NCBI RefSeq assembly: GCF_033958435.1 | Contig: NC_134146.1 | Location: 25,318,501 to 25,382,500, forward strand | Reading direction: 5' to 3' | Origin: Carettochelys insculpta | Taxonomy: Eukaryota; Chordata; Testudines; Carettochelyidae | DNA: 64,000 nt | Shown: one piece after another, positions 12,697 to 24,451 of the stretch | Layout of the letters: the number at the start of each line of letters is the position of its first letter | How positions within the stretch are numbered: position 1 is the first letter of the stretch | Made by a program: the position numbers and the translations under genes | The notes under the pieces: generated by a model | Told to the model about the DNA's origin: nothing | Database searches by the model: none | Seen by the model: the letters and a program-made list of their open reading frames with translations, nothing else

Positions 12697-13086
12697 TCAT
12701 TTGGTTTCACTTTTGATGTCACTGTCCCTCAGCGAATGTTCATTTGGTGTCTCATTAAGTTTGACTCTGAGTTTCATCCGTATCTGAAAATCAATAAAAT
12801 AACTTAAAAGTACTGAATGTAACTTCACCTCCTTCTCTCCATTTCCCTGGAAATTTTTCTCCTGATACTGAATATTCAGTCCAATTTTTGTGGTGTACAA
12901 AGTATTAGGATAAATAAAAAAGCTTGGAAATGAGACGATAGGACTGGTCACTACCTTCCCTTTCATGCCATATGCTAATTTAGACCAGCTGTTGATCTCT
13001 CCAAATAGATCAATTAGATTGTTTAAAACCTTGTTACAAGTTTTCTTATGCGGCTGGCATACAAATGATGTATTTTTTCCCAGCAT
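12697..13086 (-). other. 129-codon open frame of unknown meaning
   Basis: This is the longest open frame in AT-rich DNA outside recognised repeats. On the minus strand 'tattgattttcag' (about 12780-12795) looks like a splice acceptor, and the frame then runs about 28 codons to a TGA at 12697. I do not recognise the product. The N-terminal half has a faint look of a LINE reverse-transcriptase segment (motif 'NLIDLFGEI') but no catalytic box. Chance alone could give about one such frame in a window of this size and composition, so it is listed as an open question. Confidence 0.15.
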
Positions 13087-16000
13087 GCAAGTGATAGGGC
13101 TAAGACCACTAACCTCCTCTCCTTCAGATCCCTTCAGTGTCTCTTTACCATTTCATTGCCCTTGTCTTCTCTCTCCATCCCTCCCAGTGTTCTGTGCCCA
13201 GCTACCACACCTTACCTCTGCTTACCTTACCTAGCCCTTTCTGAAAGAGCTTACCTACTAAGGGTCAGTCTAGTCCAGAGCCTCTTAGCTGTTCAGAGCT
13301 GGGATGATGCCTTTGTGGGTGTTCCTGAAGTGCCCAAGACAATGGGGGCCTCAACCAAGACTCAGGTTTTTGGAAAATATTAACACTATGAATAACTATT
13401 AATAAAAATATTAATAACCTTCATCACAAGTTAGACATGGAGATACACCCAACACAGCATACCTGTCTTTGCAAAAACTAGTATGTTCCAGTAGCATAAG
13501 ATGAGTACTTTTGCCCATATTTTGTTAATGTAACTTCAGGATAAAAACATTCCTTTCTGGACCCTTTATTATTTCATAATTATCTTCTAATTAATTATAT
13601 AATACCCCTTTCAACTAGATTTATTGTGAATGTCTTAAAACCCTTTTTAAACAAAATCACATTTCTAAGAAGGGCCTAGAAAATGTATTACATGAGCCAA
13701 ATGTGTCAAGTTACCTCTGATGGAGTAGATAAAACTGAAAATACAAGTATTATACTTCTGCTTCTAGGGCAAAATTAGAGTCAATACTATATTTGTTCTA
13801 GGATTAGGGAATTCTCCTAAATTTGTTGATGTGAATTGGAAAACACCCATATAACTTTGAAATATATGGTTACATTTAATCACCTGAGCAGGATCCCTTG
13901 GGATATTTAAAGACTAATTAGAAGCTAAGACAAAAATACATTTAAGCACAGATCCCTACCCTTGTGATGTCTACAGTAAGATAATTGACTGAAATGAGTT
14001 TATGCATCTCAGCCTGGAGGTATCAAAATCAATTGGTTTGTGGCAGAGCAATTTCAAAAGGGACTTCCTAATTAGAATAAAAACATCGATGCATGTTGTG
14101 AATTTTTTGCAACTTTTAAATTCATATACTGCTTTTGACATAATACTGCTGTTTTCAAATTTCTACTTTGTTTTGATTTTAATCTTATTAAAATGTCACT
14201 ATTAAATACTGGTTAAAGTGCATGTACTCCTCCCACAACATCAAATGTAATAGCAAACATCTGTTCTAAACTTTTAAGTATATTAATTGTGTTTAAGTTA
14301 CCATAAATCTTTATTGGACACTGTTACAAGGCTACTTACAGAGTATTTCTAACATGGGTTAGGCACTTCTGGAAACAAAAGTTAACTCCCAAAATTAAAA
14401 TATTATGACTTTCCCCATAGCACATACATTGCATTACAAAATGAATGGCAGGAGCCAACCTGTCCTGATTACTGAGGAGAAGCGTGCATGGGATGGAACA
14501 CTAAGAGAAGGACACTGAAACCTACCCACCATCATAGCCACAGGGCAAGTGTCCAGCCTAACACTCCTTTGCTTACTAGCAAAGGATGCTCACTTCCAGA
14601 TGATGTGGCTAAAGTCCAAAACCCATTGAAGTCAGTAGGAATCTTTCCACTGACTTCAGTGGGCTGAAGGTTACTGCAGTTTAGTGCTCCCTGAGTTTAG
14701 GGGCATAGTGGGATAGCAAACCCTCCTCCCAGCTCCAATATGGAAGTAAGCAGCAGGTGCTGAAATGTAAGTGATGCATCAAATTCTCTTTTTGGAACAT
14801 ATTTCAAGCTGGTCTTCTGAATGAGCCCTATGAAACCCTATAAGATGCCTCGAACACTTTTCTTAGCTGTTAGTATACTCTCTCAACCCAAAGATGACAT
14901 GAAGGTAGAAGAGGAGGATTTAGCCTTTGTAGCACTAATACTTATAATAATCTGACTTTGTAACAGAGCAGTTTCATCTTCTCTGTTTTTAATTTATATT
15001 GTTCATATTTATAATTATATCTTGGTCAATGTGTTAATATACAAAAAGCACAGAACAACTTAACAGCCAGGAATTTTATTTAGGTCTCATTTTCAGTTTT
15101 GCCCTGCTACTGGATTGGTGGATGAGACAAAAAAATGCATTCACCAGAAGACTGACCATATCCCAAAATAATTAATTCCCACTGAGTTTTATCCCCTGAA
15201 AGGCAATTTTTCCAATCATGAACTCAACACCATCACACAGAGACACCCACCCCCCCAAAAAAAACCCTATCAATCCAACTGCGCTGTATCTTGTTCATTA
15301 CATCCCCAATCCACTGGGAGTTGAACTGTGCTATAGTAATACTGGTATTCATGTTTTCATAGTTACATTTTTCGCTTTTCAAAGACTGAAAAAATGTTGG
15401 GCATTTTGACCTCCATGGAAATCAGAGAGGAAGTTTTATACTTGTAATGATTTCCACATGATGATTCTTGCTTTCATTTGGGGAGTTTTTGCAAAGCCTA
15501 GGAACTTTCATGGGTACCCTTTAAACTGCAAACACAGCCTCCACTGGATAAACCACTTTGATTTTTAGGAAGTAAATTCCAATGGAATAATATTTAGGTT
15601 CAAACTTTACAAATAACTTATATTTAGGCCTATTGCCCTGATACTTGGACAATAAGGTACATTTCTTATGTAGGTTTCTTAGTATTGCAAGACTTTGGAC
15701 AGAGACTGACTTGCTGCAAACCAGTACTCTTTGTTTGTTCTGCTCTCCTCTTGGCATATTGGCAAATGTACCCCGAAAGATGCAGAAAGCATTCTAGCAC
15801 CAAAGTATGCATCTATGACAATCACTGCAGAAGCGGAAGAAAGCTCTATAAATAAACAATCTGAATTCTTTTGATGCAAAATCAAAATTAATTCCTATAC
15901 CAAGGACTGATAAATAGCTGGAAAACTGTCATGTACATATTGACAGTTTATAATGTGGCAATAACTTTCATCACTTGGTTAAAGAGAACTGTACACTCAG

Positions 16001-16345
16001 AGACTATTTACAGCAATAGCTGAAGATTTATGTAGTCAGGTACAAATAGGAAGTAATGCATTCTAGCCAAGATTTTTTTAAAAAGAACATTTAAAGTTAG
16101 GTTTCCAAGTCATATTTAAACACACAAGTGTCCCAATCATGAAAATGTTGAGTATCCAGTGACTCTTACTAAAGTCAGTGGGAACTCCTAGGTCATAAGT
16201 CTTCTAAATTCATAATAGGTGCCCTAAATGAGTTCCGTAATTTCAAGAGTGCTAAGTGTAAGCACCCATTTTGAGAAATGTTGGCCTCTAAATGGCTTTA
16301 TCTCTTTGAAGATTGATCCAAACCAAACATTGGATCCAACACAAA
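13087..16345. other. No feature recognised
   Basis: AT-rich unique-looking DNA. Short segments such as 'cattgaagtcagtaggaatc' near 14624 resemble worn motifs frequent in old reptile repeats, but no element boundaries could be drawn. Confidence 0.5.
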
Positions 16346-16772
16346 GAGCTTGTCTACACTTACGCCCAACTTTGAAGGGGGCACGATAATCAGGGCGATG
16401 GGAGATTACTAATGAAGCGCTGCGGTGAACACACAGCACTTCATGAGGCTAGTTCTCCCCTGCAGCAACTTCAAAGTGTCAAACTTCTAAGTGCCAGCAA
16501 GCATGAAGTGACCACACTACTTCGAAGTGCCTTTGCTCCCCAAAATTTTGAGGAGAAAAGGCAGTTTGAAGTAGCGTCAGCACTTCCAAGTGCCTGCAGC
16601 TACACGCATGCCAGCACTTCAAAACTGGAGCATGCCAGCAATTCAAAGTTGCCTCGGGGGAAGAATTAGCCTAATGAAGTGCTGTATCGTCACCGCAGCA
16701 CTTCATTAGTAATCTCCCATCGCCCTGATTAACGTGCCCCCTTCAAAGTTGGGGGCAAGTGTAGACCCAGCC
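16346..16772. mobile_element. Palindromic MITE, family C
   Basis: Ends are 'gagcttgtctacactta' and 'caagtgtagacccagcc'. Sub-terminal arms are long inverted repeats: 'ggcgatgggagattactaat' on the left mirrors 'attagtaatctcccatcgcc' on the right, with 'cagcacttcat' boxes inside. Flanking 'aaa' on both sides is a possible 3-bp duplication. 427 bp, noncoding. Same family as 19022-19400. Confidence 0.78.
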
Positions 16773-18107
16773 AAAGACACTGAAATATGGGAGTGTTTGA
16801 AAACTTGAATATGATTTAGGCTCACAAATTGCTTAAGAAGTGCTCCAAAAATTCTTAGATACTCACTCAGCAATCTCTGCAGTATATTTTTTTCCTCCCC
16901 TATTGCTCATCAAGGTGAACATCTTATTAAAAGGTGAAATCTTATTAAAAGCTGCTGCTCTAATGAGGATACTTAGTCATTCACACAAATAAGGGAAGGA
17001 GATGACAGGACTCTTGTAAAGGCATCAAAGTGTTAAAGATTTGCACAACTTAGTTCCTATGATGCGCAACATATTCATTTCCAATTTATTAGGATCATTC
17101 CTCAGGTTTAAACACTTCTCATGCATTGGACAAAATATATTTGAAATATAATGATATATACACATGAACAATGTAAACGGTTGAGTAACTATAGAAACAG
17201 TGTAAATCAATTCATCAGATAGGATGCATCTTAGAATACCAATTTAACATTTATGTCTGAAGTAACTAATGAGACATGCAACATGTCAAGGAGGATTTTT
17301 AATTCTGGACTAAAAAAGCCATTTAGTAGTAAAAAGTTAAGGCTAGCAGAAGGATGCTTAAAACACAGACTGACTCTCTACTGCTTTGCTTCCTGTATAG
17401 TAATTTATAGAGATGGTCAAAAATGGCAAAAACAGATTTTAGTCAGAAAATGTGGTTCCATTGAAACTGAAGTAACTCAGGGTAATGGGTCACGTCTGAT
17501 AGAAGAACTATTATTGGGAAATGTCTCATGAATATTTCAGACTTCTCATTTTAGTATGCACAAGTAATTCATTTTCACTATCATTTCATCTTTACTATAC
17601 CAACATATGTTATTCTAACATTTTTAACCTCATTAAAACCATTTGATGATTCTAGACAAATTTCAAACACCGGAATTTCCTACAGAATGGAAGCTCTGGT
17701 TTCCAACCATTTTTAGTCATTTTGGTTTGGAAACAGTGGGTATTTTAAATGTTATTCTTCTGTTCCGGCAGGGTTTCTCGAACACACATTTTAGACTGGC
17801 TAAGGGCTTACACGAAGTGTAAGCCAATGGAGAATCATTCTGCAGATGATACACAGCCTTTCAATAATATACTCAACTGATAACCCTTAGAAACAGAGAA
17901 TGAAAGGGGTTCTGTCATATCACATATTTGGAAATGCAATCTATTTCCTTTGTGATATCTTTATCGACATCACACTCAGGGGTTTCTGCAATTATTTATT
18001 TTGTAATATCCTTCTTGGTATAAAACTTTTCTTTTATTTAAGCCAGGCAGTTTTGGAAGTGATGATTCTCATGTTAATCACACAGGAAGGATGATTTTGT
18101 GATAAAG
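16773..18107. other. No feature recognised
   Basis: AT-rich unique-looking DNA. A 92-codon plus-strand frame (17253-17531) has no recognisable domain. Confidence 0.5.
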
Positions 18108-18345
18108 GCAGTGGCCTGGGACTAAGGAAATCTGGGATCAATTTCCTGCTTGGTCAGACTTCTTGACCTGGGGCCTGACACTAACCCCCTCTGTTCCTCA
18201 GCTCCCAATCTGTACGGTGGGAAAAACACTCCTTTTTCTCCCAACCATTGGCTTCGCTATTTAAAGTGTAACCTCCCCAGGGAATGGACTTGTTATTGTC
18301 ATTTCAGAGCCTAGCACCATGGGCACACAAACTCAGCTAGGTATT
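18108..18345 (+). mobile_element. MIR/CORE-like SINE
   Basis: The order of motifs follows an old MIR-type SINE: 'ggcagtggcctgggactaag', 'gggatcaatttcctgcttgg', 'cctctgttcctcagctccca' and 'atctgtacggtggg'. It ends with 'gggaatggacttgttattg' and 'agcctagcaccatggg', the tail seen in reptile CORE-SINE copies. Heavily diverged, limits approximate. Confidence 0.6.
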
Positions 18346-18631
18346 ACTGGGATTAACCACCACCACCAACACCACTAAATACCCTCAAGAGAAAAGGGAC
18401 ATTTGACTTTGTGGCAGAAAAAGCTGAAGTTTAATAACCCTTCAACAGAAGAGACTGTCTCCTTAAACTCTTTTTTGGTTACATTTCCTCAAGTAGTCAA
18501 TAGACAAGGTTGGCACTCATTGAAATACAATCTGAGGTTTCCTCCAGTCAGTTCCCCAACAATCAGTGAAGGGCCTACACCAGCTAAGGCCTAGATATCA
18601 GAATGAAGATCTTACAGCCATCGTTCTCAAT

Positions 18632-19462
18632 GGCTATGGTTACACTACAATGTCCTGTCAACAGAAGTCACTGTCAGGAGAGTTTTCCCAACAAAACTTC
18701 TGTTGACAGAGTTCAGCCACACACGAGCCAATCAGAAGACCACTCCACTCTGTCAACTAAGCAGCTGGACTGCCCGGCTGCTCTCTCGACAAAACAGGCA
18801 CCTAGAAGCACAGCAGACAGGGCTGACCATTGTTGTGGATGCCTTGTCTGTTGAGAGAGGGCCAGCCCCCCGCCAGAGAGGAAATGCAGCTTTTTTGTCA
18901 ACAGAATCTGTCGGCGGCAGCATTATGCTTCAAAGCTTTGAGGCAGAATGCTGACAGAAAAAATGCAGTGTTTTGTCCAGATATGGTCAACAAAATGCAT
19001 TGTGTGTGTGCACACACTCCACAGCTGGGTCTACACTTGTCTCTGACTTGGAAGGGGGAAAGCTAATCAGGGCAACGGGAGATTACTAATGAAGTGCTGT
19101 GGTGAATACTTAGCACTTTATTATGCTAATTCTCCCCCATGGCAACTTCGAAGCTTCAAACTTTGTAGTGCTGGCATGCATGAAGCAGCAGGCACTTCGA
19201 AGCGCCCCCGCTACTTCGAAGACCCTTTACTCCCCCAAAATGCTGCATGCCGGCACTTTGAAGTTTGAAGCTTTGAAGTTGCCGTGGGGGAGAATTAGTG
19301 TAATGAAGTGCTGTGTATTCACTGCAGCACTTCATTAGTAATCTCCCGTTGCTCTGATTAACATGCCTTCTTTGAAGTTGGGGGCATGTGTAGACAAGCC
19401 CCATAAGTTTTGTTGACAAAACCTGGGTTTTGCTGGCAAGATTTGCTAGTGTAGCCGCAGCC
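18632..19462. mobile_element. MITE, family A, split by a family C MITE
   Basis: Ends are 'ggctatggttacactacaat' and 'tgctagtgtagccgcagcc'. The interior shares 'ctgtcaacagaagtcactgt' and 'aaaacttctgttgacagag' with the copy at 3907-4331. Removing the nested MITE at 19022-19400 and one copy of its 'cca' duplication leaves about 449 bp, close to the family length. Noncoding; the local open frames are shadows of the repeat. Confidence 0.78.
19022..19400. mobile_element. Palindromic MITE, family C, nested in family A
   Basis: Ends are 'cagctgggtctacacttg' and 'catgtgtagacaagcc', flanked by 'cca' at 19019-19021 and 19401-19403. The inverted arms 'caacgggagattactaatga' and 'tcattagtaatctcccgttg' match those of 16346-16772. 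The centre is rich in 'acttcgaag' boxes. 379 bp, noncoding. Host element sequence continues on both sides, so this insertion is the younger one. Confidence 0.82.
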
Positions 19463-20371
19463 ACTGAGTTTAGAAAGGCCTTCTGACTCTTCCCCTCAAC
19501 TAAGTGGGAAAGGAGAGTCCCTCACTTTTCTATCTCCAGGAAAACCCAAGAGTAATTAGCAGCTTTCATACTGCAGTTCAGCAAAAATCCTCCACTAAGA
19601 AATAAAGGTCAATACTCACTCCAAAACATGCACTACAACACTCGCGATTGCCCCTCATTTGTTGTTGCAGCCCAAAGACAAAAACTCCCTGATTCCACAT
19701 TGAAAACGCAGCCAAATATACTGGTGAGGTAGGTGGCATGAGTCTGTCGATAAAAAGCACAACTACTGGAAAAAGGGAAATATATTGGAACTATAGCCTG
19801 TCTCTTTTAAGGTTGTGCCATGCAACACAGTGGAAGCACCAGAAGACTAGAAGAAAGCTAAAGCTGGTATGTTTTTAAGGGGTGTTCTAGGGTTTACATT
19901 ACAGGAGGTTGTCCTAGGTGATCACAGTTGTTCCTTCTAACCTCGGAAATCTACAAGCCTCTGATGAGAGAGAGTCATTTTTAAGAGAGATTATTTGGGA
20001 TTTTAAAAGGGAGTCATCCTCTCAGAACAGCTGGAGGGGGAGTTCCCAGTTATAAGGGTTGATCTGGGAAAAAAAGGAAGTGAAAAGGAACATAGAAATA
20101 GTATTGTTAGGTGGCCCACAGGCATCCCCACTATAACAGACATTTTGATATTTCTCGGAATGTTATAGTCTGCCCATCACATCTGCATGAGCCCACTCAA
20201 ATGCAAAACCTCACCCTGGCAGGGGTAGTGTGTCACAATCTTCAAAATTACATCCCATATCCAGTACCAGAAAAAAATATGCCCAGTTATGTCTCAGCAT
20301 GGGACAAGGGGCCAACCTTAGCAAAGCAGGACGGATTGGCTTAAAAACAAGACAAGTGGCTTGCTGATATA
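19463..20371. other. No feature recognised
   Basis: No repeat family or exon recognised. Confidence 0.45.
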
Positions 20372-20807
20372 GGCCATATCTACACTAGCCAAAAACTTCA
20401 AAATAGCCATGCAAATGGCCATTTCGAAGTTTACTAATGAAGTGCTGAAATACATATTCAGCACCTCATTAGCATGCGGGTGGCCACGGCACTTCAAAAT
20501 TGACGCGGCTCGCCGCTGCGTGGCTTGTCCAGACGGGGCTCCTTTTCAAAAGGACCCCAGCTGCTTCCAAGACCCCTTATTCCTATGAGCAGATGGGAAT
20601 AAGGAGACTTCAAAGTTGCCAGGGTCCTTTCGAAAAGGAACCCCGTCTGGACGAGCCGCACGGCAGCAAGCCACGTCAATTTCGAAGTGCCCCAGCCGCC
20701 CGCATTCTAATGAGGCACTGAATATGTATTTCAGCACTTCATTAGTAAACTTCGAAATGGCCATTTGCATAGCAATTTCAAAGGTTTTGGCTAGTGTAGA
20801 CACGGCC
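20372..20807. mobile_element. Palindromic MITE, family D
   Basis: It is flanked by 'ata' (20369-20371 and 20808-20810). Ends are 'ggccatatctacactagcc' and 'ggctagtgtagacacggcc'. Nearly the whole 436 bp is one imperfect palindrome: 'tttactaatgaagtgctgaa' on the left mirrors 'ttcagcacttcattagtaaa' on the right, and 'gtccagacggggctcctttt' mirrors 'aaaaggaaccccgtctggac'. Noncoding. Same family as 56771-57207. Confidence 0.85.
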
Positions 20808-20810
20808 ATA

Positions 20811-22285
20811 CTGTATACCATTTGTACAGAATGAAACTCTTGACTGGGTGAGGAATCATCTGCTATGAATACCAGGCAGAACATGTGTACGATTAACTTT
20901 GAGAAATGGTGACTGAAATAATGGAACATAAAGACAAGATAACCATTATGAGAAAGCCAGGAGAGCAAAACATCCTGACAGAGACCAAGACCAGAAGAGG
21001 GGTCCTTGAGAAGTTTCCTGAAAAAATATCAAACTGTCAGTCTAACGGGTCAAAAAGAGAAGACAGTTTTCTAGGAATAAAGAATTCCTCTGAGCCACTG
21101 TCACCAAAATGAAGGTAAGGCTGAGTCCCTACTGGGACTACTCACAATGTGTAAGGTTATACATGTGCAGGATACAGATCTAAAATGCTTAAAATATAAC
21201 ATTCTACAGGGAACCATTTAGAACATTTCATTACTTTCTACTGGTATTGAAAAAAAAAAGAAAGAAATATTTCTACATTGCAGGTGACTGGGAAGTCTTA
21301 ATAGCAGCTGTATAATCTCAGGGGATTCCAAGTGAAGAATTTTACTCCCATTTTTCTATTTGCTGTGATATTCCACTATTTAGAAACATGAAAATAAACA
21401 CCCTTTTTGCTTCTGCCCCCTCTTGTTTCAATGTAATCTTTTGCTTTTGAAAGAAAGGCTTAAGTAAGATACATTATTAATTCTAATGCAGTGTGTCTTA
21501 TTTGATTGGTTTTTATATGGTTCAGACTTTCTCATTTGATCATAGGAACATTCCAATCATATCCATCTTTCTGGGGATTTATGTCATGCTCATCACCATG
21601 AAATCTGAGCATCAATTGATCTCATGGTTCTACTTTATTCCCTTTCATTAAGTTCCAAGGTACAAACCAAATTCTCACAATCCCAACATGCACAGTTGCT
21701 TACTCCAAACCATGAACACAGTCCAGACATATCCATTTCTCCTCAGTAGTTATGAGACACTGGTGTATAGTTTAGAATATAATAGAGTGATCACAACAAA
21801 TAAAATAAGGTCAAACATCATTTCGGGCAGAAGTATTCTTCTGATGCTTCTATTAAAAGTGTCAGGCTAAGATAATATTGTTTTCTAGCAATTCACTACC
21901 TGGATTTTCTTTAGCTTTGTCAGTGGCTAATATATTTTAAGAGATAAAATGACTTTGAAGAGAAGATCTGCAAATAGTAATTTGCCTCCAATAAATATTT
22001 CATGGGATTTTTAAATTTCAACATCAGCATCCCTTATTATGAAAACTCCCTGATTTGTAGTGGAAAAGTGCATCAACCATTTAATACGTGAAATATACAT
22101 AAACATACAGTAATATTGGTTTATAAACTGACCATTACACTGGATTTAGAAATAAAATGATATTGTTTATTAATAATGGCAATGCCCCCTTTTCTGAGTT
22201 TGTTACTCACAATAAATATGAATCAACTAGTTATTTAATCATATTTGCATCTGTTACAAAATTAGGCATTGCTTTGCAACACACT
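20811..22285. other. No feature recognised
   Basis: AT-rich unique-looking DNA with no recognised repeat or exon. Confidence 0.5.
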
Positions 22286-22642
22286 AGCTACGTCTACACG
22301 TGTATGCTACATGGAAATAGCTTATTTCGATGTAGCAAAATCGAAATAAGCTATTTCGATGAATAACGTCTACACGTCCTCCAGGGCTGGTGCTGTCGAC
22401 GTTCAACGTCGACGTTGGGCAGCACCACATCGAAGTAGGCGCTGCAGGGGAGCGTCTACACGCCAAAGCAGCACACATCGAAATAAGGGTGCCAGGAACA
22501 GCTGCAGACAGGGTCACAGCGCGGACTAGCACTTCCGGGGCAACAGCTAGCCGCTCCCTTAAAGGGCCCCTCCCAGACACACTCAGCCTGCACAGCACGC
22601 GGTTTGCAGAGCCATAGGCACGCACACCTCAGCGAAGCAGTT

Positions 22643-22650
22643 ATGGACCC

Positions 22651-22683
<33 letters not shown>

Positions 22684-24252
22684 AGAGGTCCACCCAGCCG
22701 TCCCTGCAGGAGCAGTGCTCACCCTGCTCAATGCCATGCAGGAGGCAGCTGATCACCTTTTAATCACAGAAGAGGAGCTGCCCCCAGGGGAGGAGGAAGC
22801 AACCCCAGACCCTGCTGTCCTCCGCCCCCCAACCCGCCCCCACCGCATACGCCGCTGGCTGTAGAGCAACCCCACAAGCACCGACTGGTGAGAGCAGCTG
22901 GTGCTCAGCGAGTGGGACGACAACCGCTGGCACCAGAACTTTCGTGTGAGCCGGCTGACATTCCTGGAGCTCTGCCAGTGGCTCACCCCCACACTGAGGC
23001 ACCAGGACACCGCCATGAGGCGTGCTCTCAGCGTGGAGAAACGGGTCGGCATCGCTCTCTGGAAGCTGGCCACTCCAGACAGCTACCGATCCGTGGGGCA
23101 GCAGTTTGGCGTCGTCAAGGCCACCATCGGGGCTGTCCTCATGGAGGTAAGAGGACCCACGGGGAGGGGGAGGCATCCCTGGGGGGGGGGGAGCCCGGGG
23201 AGGGGAGGGGAGGGGAGCCGAGCCCTGGGGAGGAGGGCCAGACACACCCTGCACACCTCTCATTGGTGCTCTCCCATGTCCTTCCCCTTCAGGTCGTCCG
23301 CACCATCAACGCCCTGCTCCTCCACAGGCTCATGCGGCTTGGGGACCTGGATGCCACCATCGCGGGGTTTGCCACCCTGGGCTTCCCAAATTGCTTCGGG
23401 GCTCTGGATGGGACCCATATCCCCATCCGTGCCCTGGAGCACAGCGGAAGACGCTTCCTCAACAGGAAGGGCTACCATTCAGTAGTCCTCCAGGCCTTGG
23501 TGGACAGCCGGGGACGCTTCCTGGGCATTTATGTTGGCTGGCCTGGCAGCACCCAAGATGCCTGGGTATTCAGGAAGTCGGGCCTGTGCCGCCGGCTGGA
23601 GGCGGGGACCTACATCCCCCAGCGGGAGATCCCTGTGGGGGACACCACGATGCCCCTCTGCGTCGTCGCAGACGCGGCGTACCCCCTCTGGCCCTGGCTC
23701 AGGCACCCTTACACGGACCATCTCACAGCCAGCCAGGAGCGCTTCAACACGCGCCTGAACCACGCGCGCCAGGTGGTTGAGAGCACATTTGGCCGTCTCA
23801 AAGGGTGCTGGAGGTGTCTCCTCACCCGCCTTGATGTGGGCCCCACCAACATTCCCCAGATTGTGGGCGCGTGCAGAGCACTCCACAACCTGGTCAAGAG
23901 CAAGGGGGAGGCCTTCTTTCAGGGCTGGGCTGTGGAGGCTGGCAGGGCTGACGTGCAGCCACCCACTGCCCCCAGTCGCCAGGTGGACCCCGAGGGGATC
24001 CGGGTCCGGGAGGCCCTGCAGGCCCCTTTTCGACCAGGCTGCAGGGTGAACGCTGGCAGGCCCCCCACTGCACCCCGCCATCCTCCACAACACTCCCTGC
24101 CCCTACGCCCACACCACAGAGCACACCCAAGAGCACACCCCCCCCGACTTTTCTTGCAAATAAAAATAGACCTGTTGTTCGTGAAACCACAAAACGGTGA
24201 ATTCTCTCATTATATTATTACTACAAATATATTATATATTATTATTATATGA
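22643..24252 (+). CDS. PIF/Harbinger DDE transposase (HARBI1-like), two exons, two internal stops
   Basis: Harbinger transposases cut and join the element in the nucleus, working with a Myb/SANT partner. Exon 1 is 22643-23146 (168 codons): Met-Asp-Pro, ten Gln, an acidic stretch, then the helical segment including 'LSEWDDNRW' and 'RVGIALWKLATPDSYRSVG'. The intron is 23147-23292 (146 bp, GTAAGA...CAG, G-rich). Exon 2 starts at 23293 in phase 0. The DDE_Tnp_4 core keeps all acidic residues: D207 in 'GALDGTHIPI', D257 in 'GWPGSTQDAWVF' and E331 in 'VVESTFGRLK'. 'ADAAYPLWPWL' is the usual family motif. Exon 1 has TAG at 22862-22864 and TGA at 22889-22891 inside the conserved part, so this copy cannot make the full protein. 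The stop at 24252 lies beyond an AATAAA at 24159, so the original stop may be lost or a late frameshift present. Confidence 0.9.
22652..22681 (+). repeat. (CAG)10 coding for polyglutamine
   Basis: Ten uninterrupted CAG codons directly after Met-Asp-Pro at the transposase N-terminus. The 711-bp MITEs carry only a short remnant of it: four CTG units at 9467-9478, and fewer, interrupted ones at 63365-63380. This suggests tract length varies between copies. Confidence 0.9.
24159..24164 (+). promoter_or_regulatory. Polyadenylation signal of the transposase gene
   Basis: AATAAA lies about 90 bp before the formal stop of the open transposase frame, at the 3' edge of the GC-rich coding body. It is followed by AT-rich intergenic sequence (24200-24260) between the two convergent genes. 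Confidence 0.55.
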
Positions 24253-24451
24253 TAAATAAACAGTGGAGCACAAGGAAGGGGAGAACTATTTACACGGGGG
24301 GGCAGGTATCATAAAATAACAGGGGTCTAATACAAACTATATACAACATAAAGGAGATATGTACAAAGGGGGAGGGGGAGGCCACGCCCTGGGCCCCGCA
24401 CCCCCTAATGTCCAGCGCTGGGGGTTGGCGGGTGTGACCCTCGCCTCGGCC

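Noticed and set aside
22760..23263. Frames antisense to the Harbinger transposase (for example 167 codons)
   Set aside because: GC-rich shadows of a recognised coding exon.
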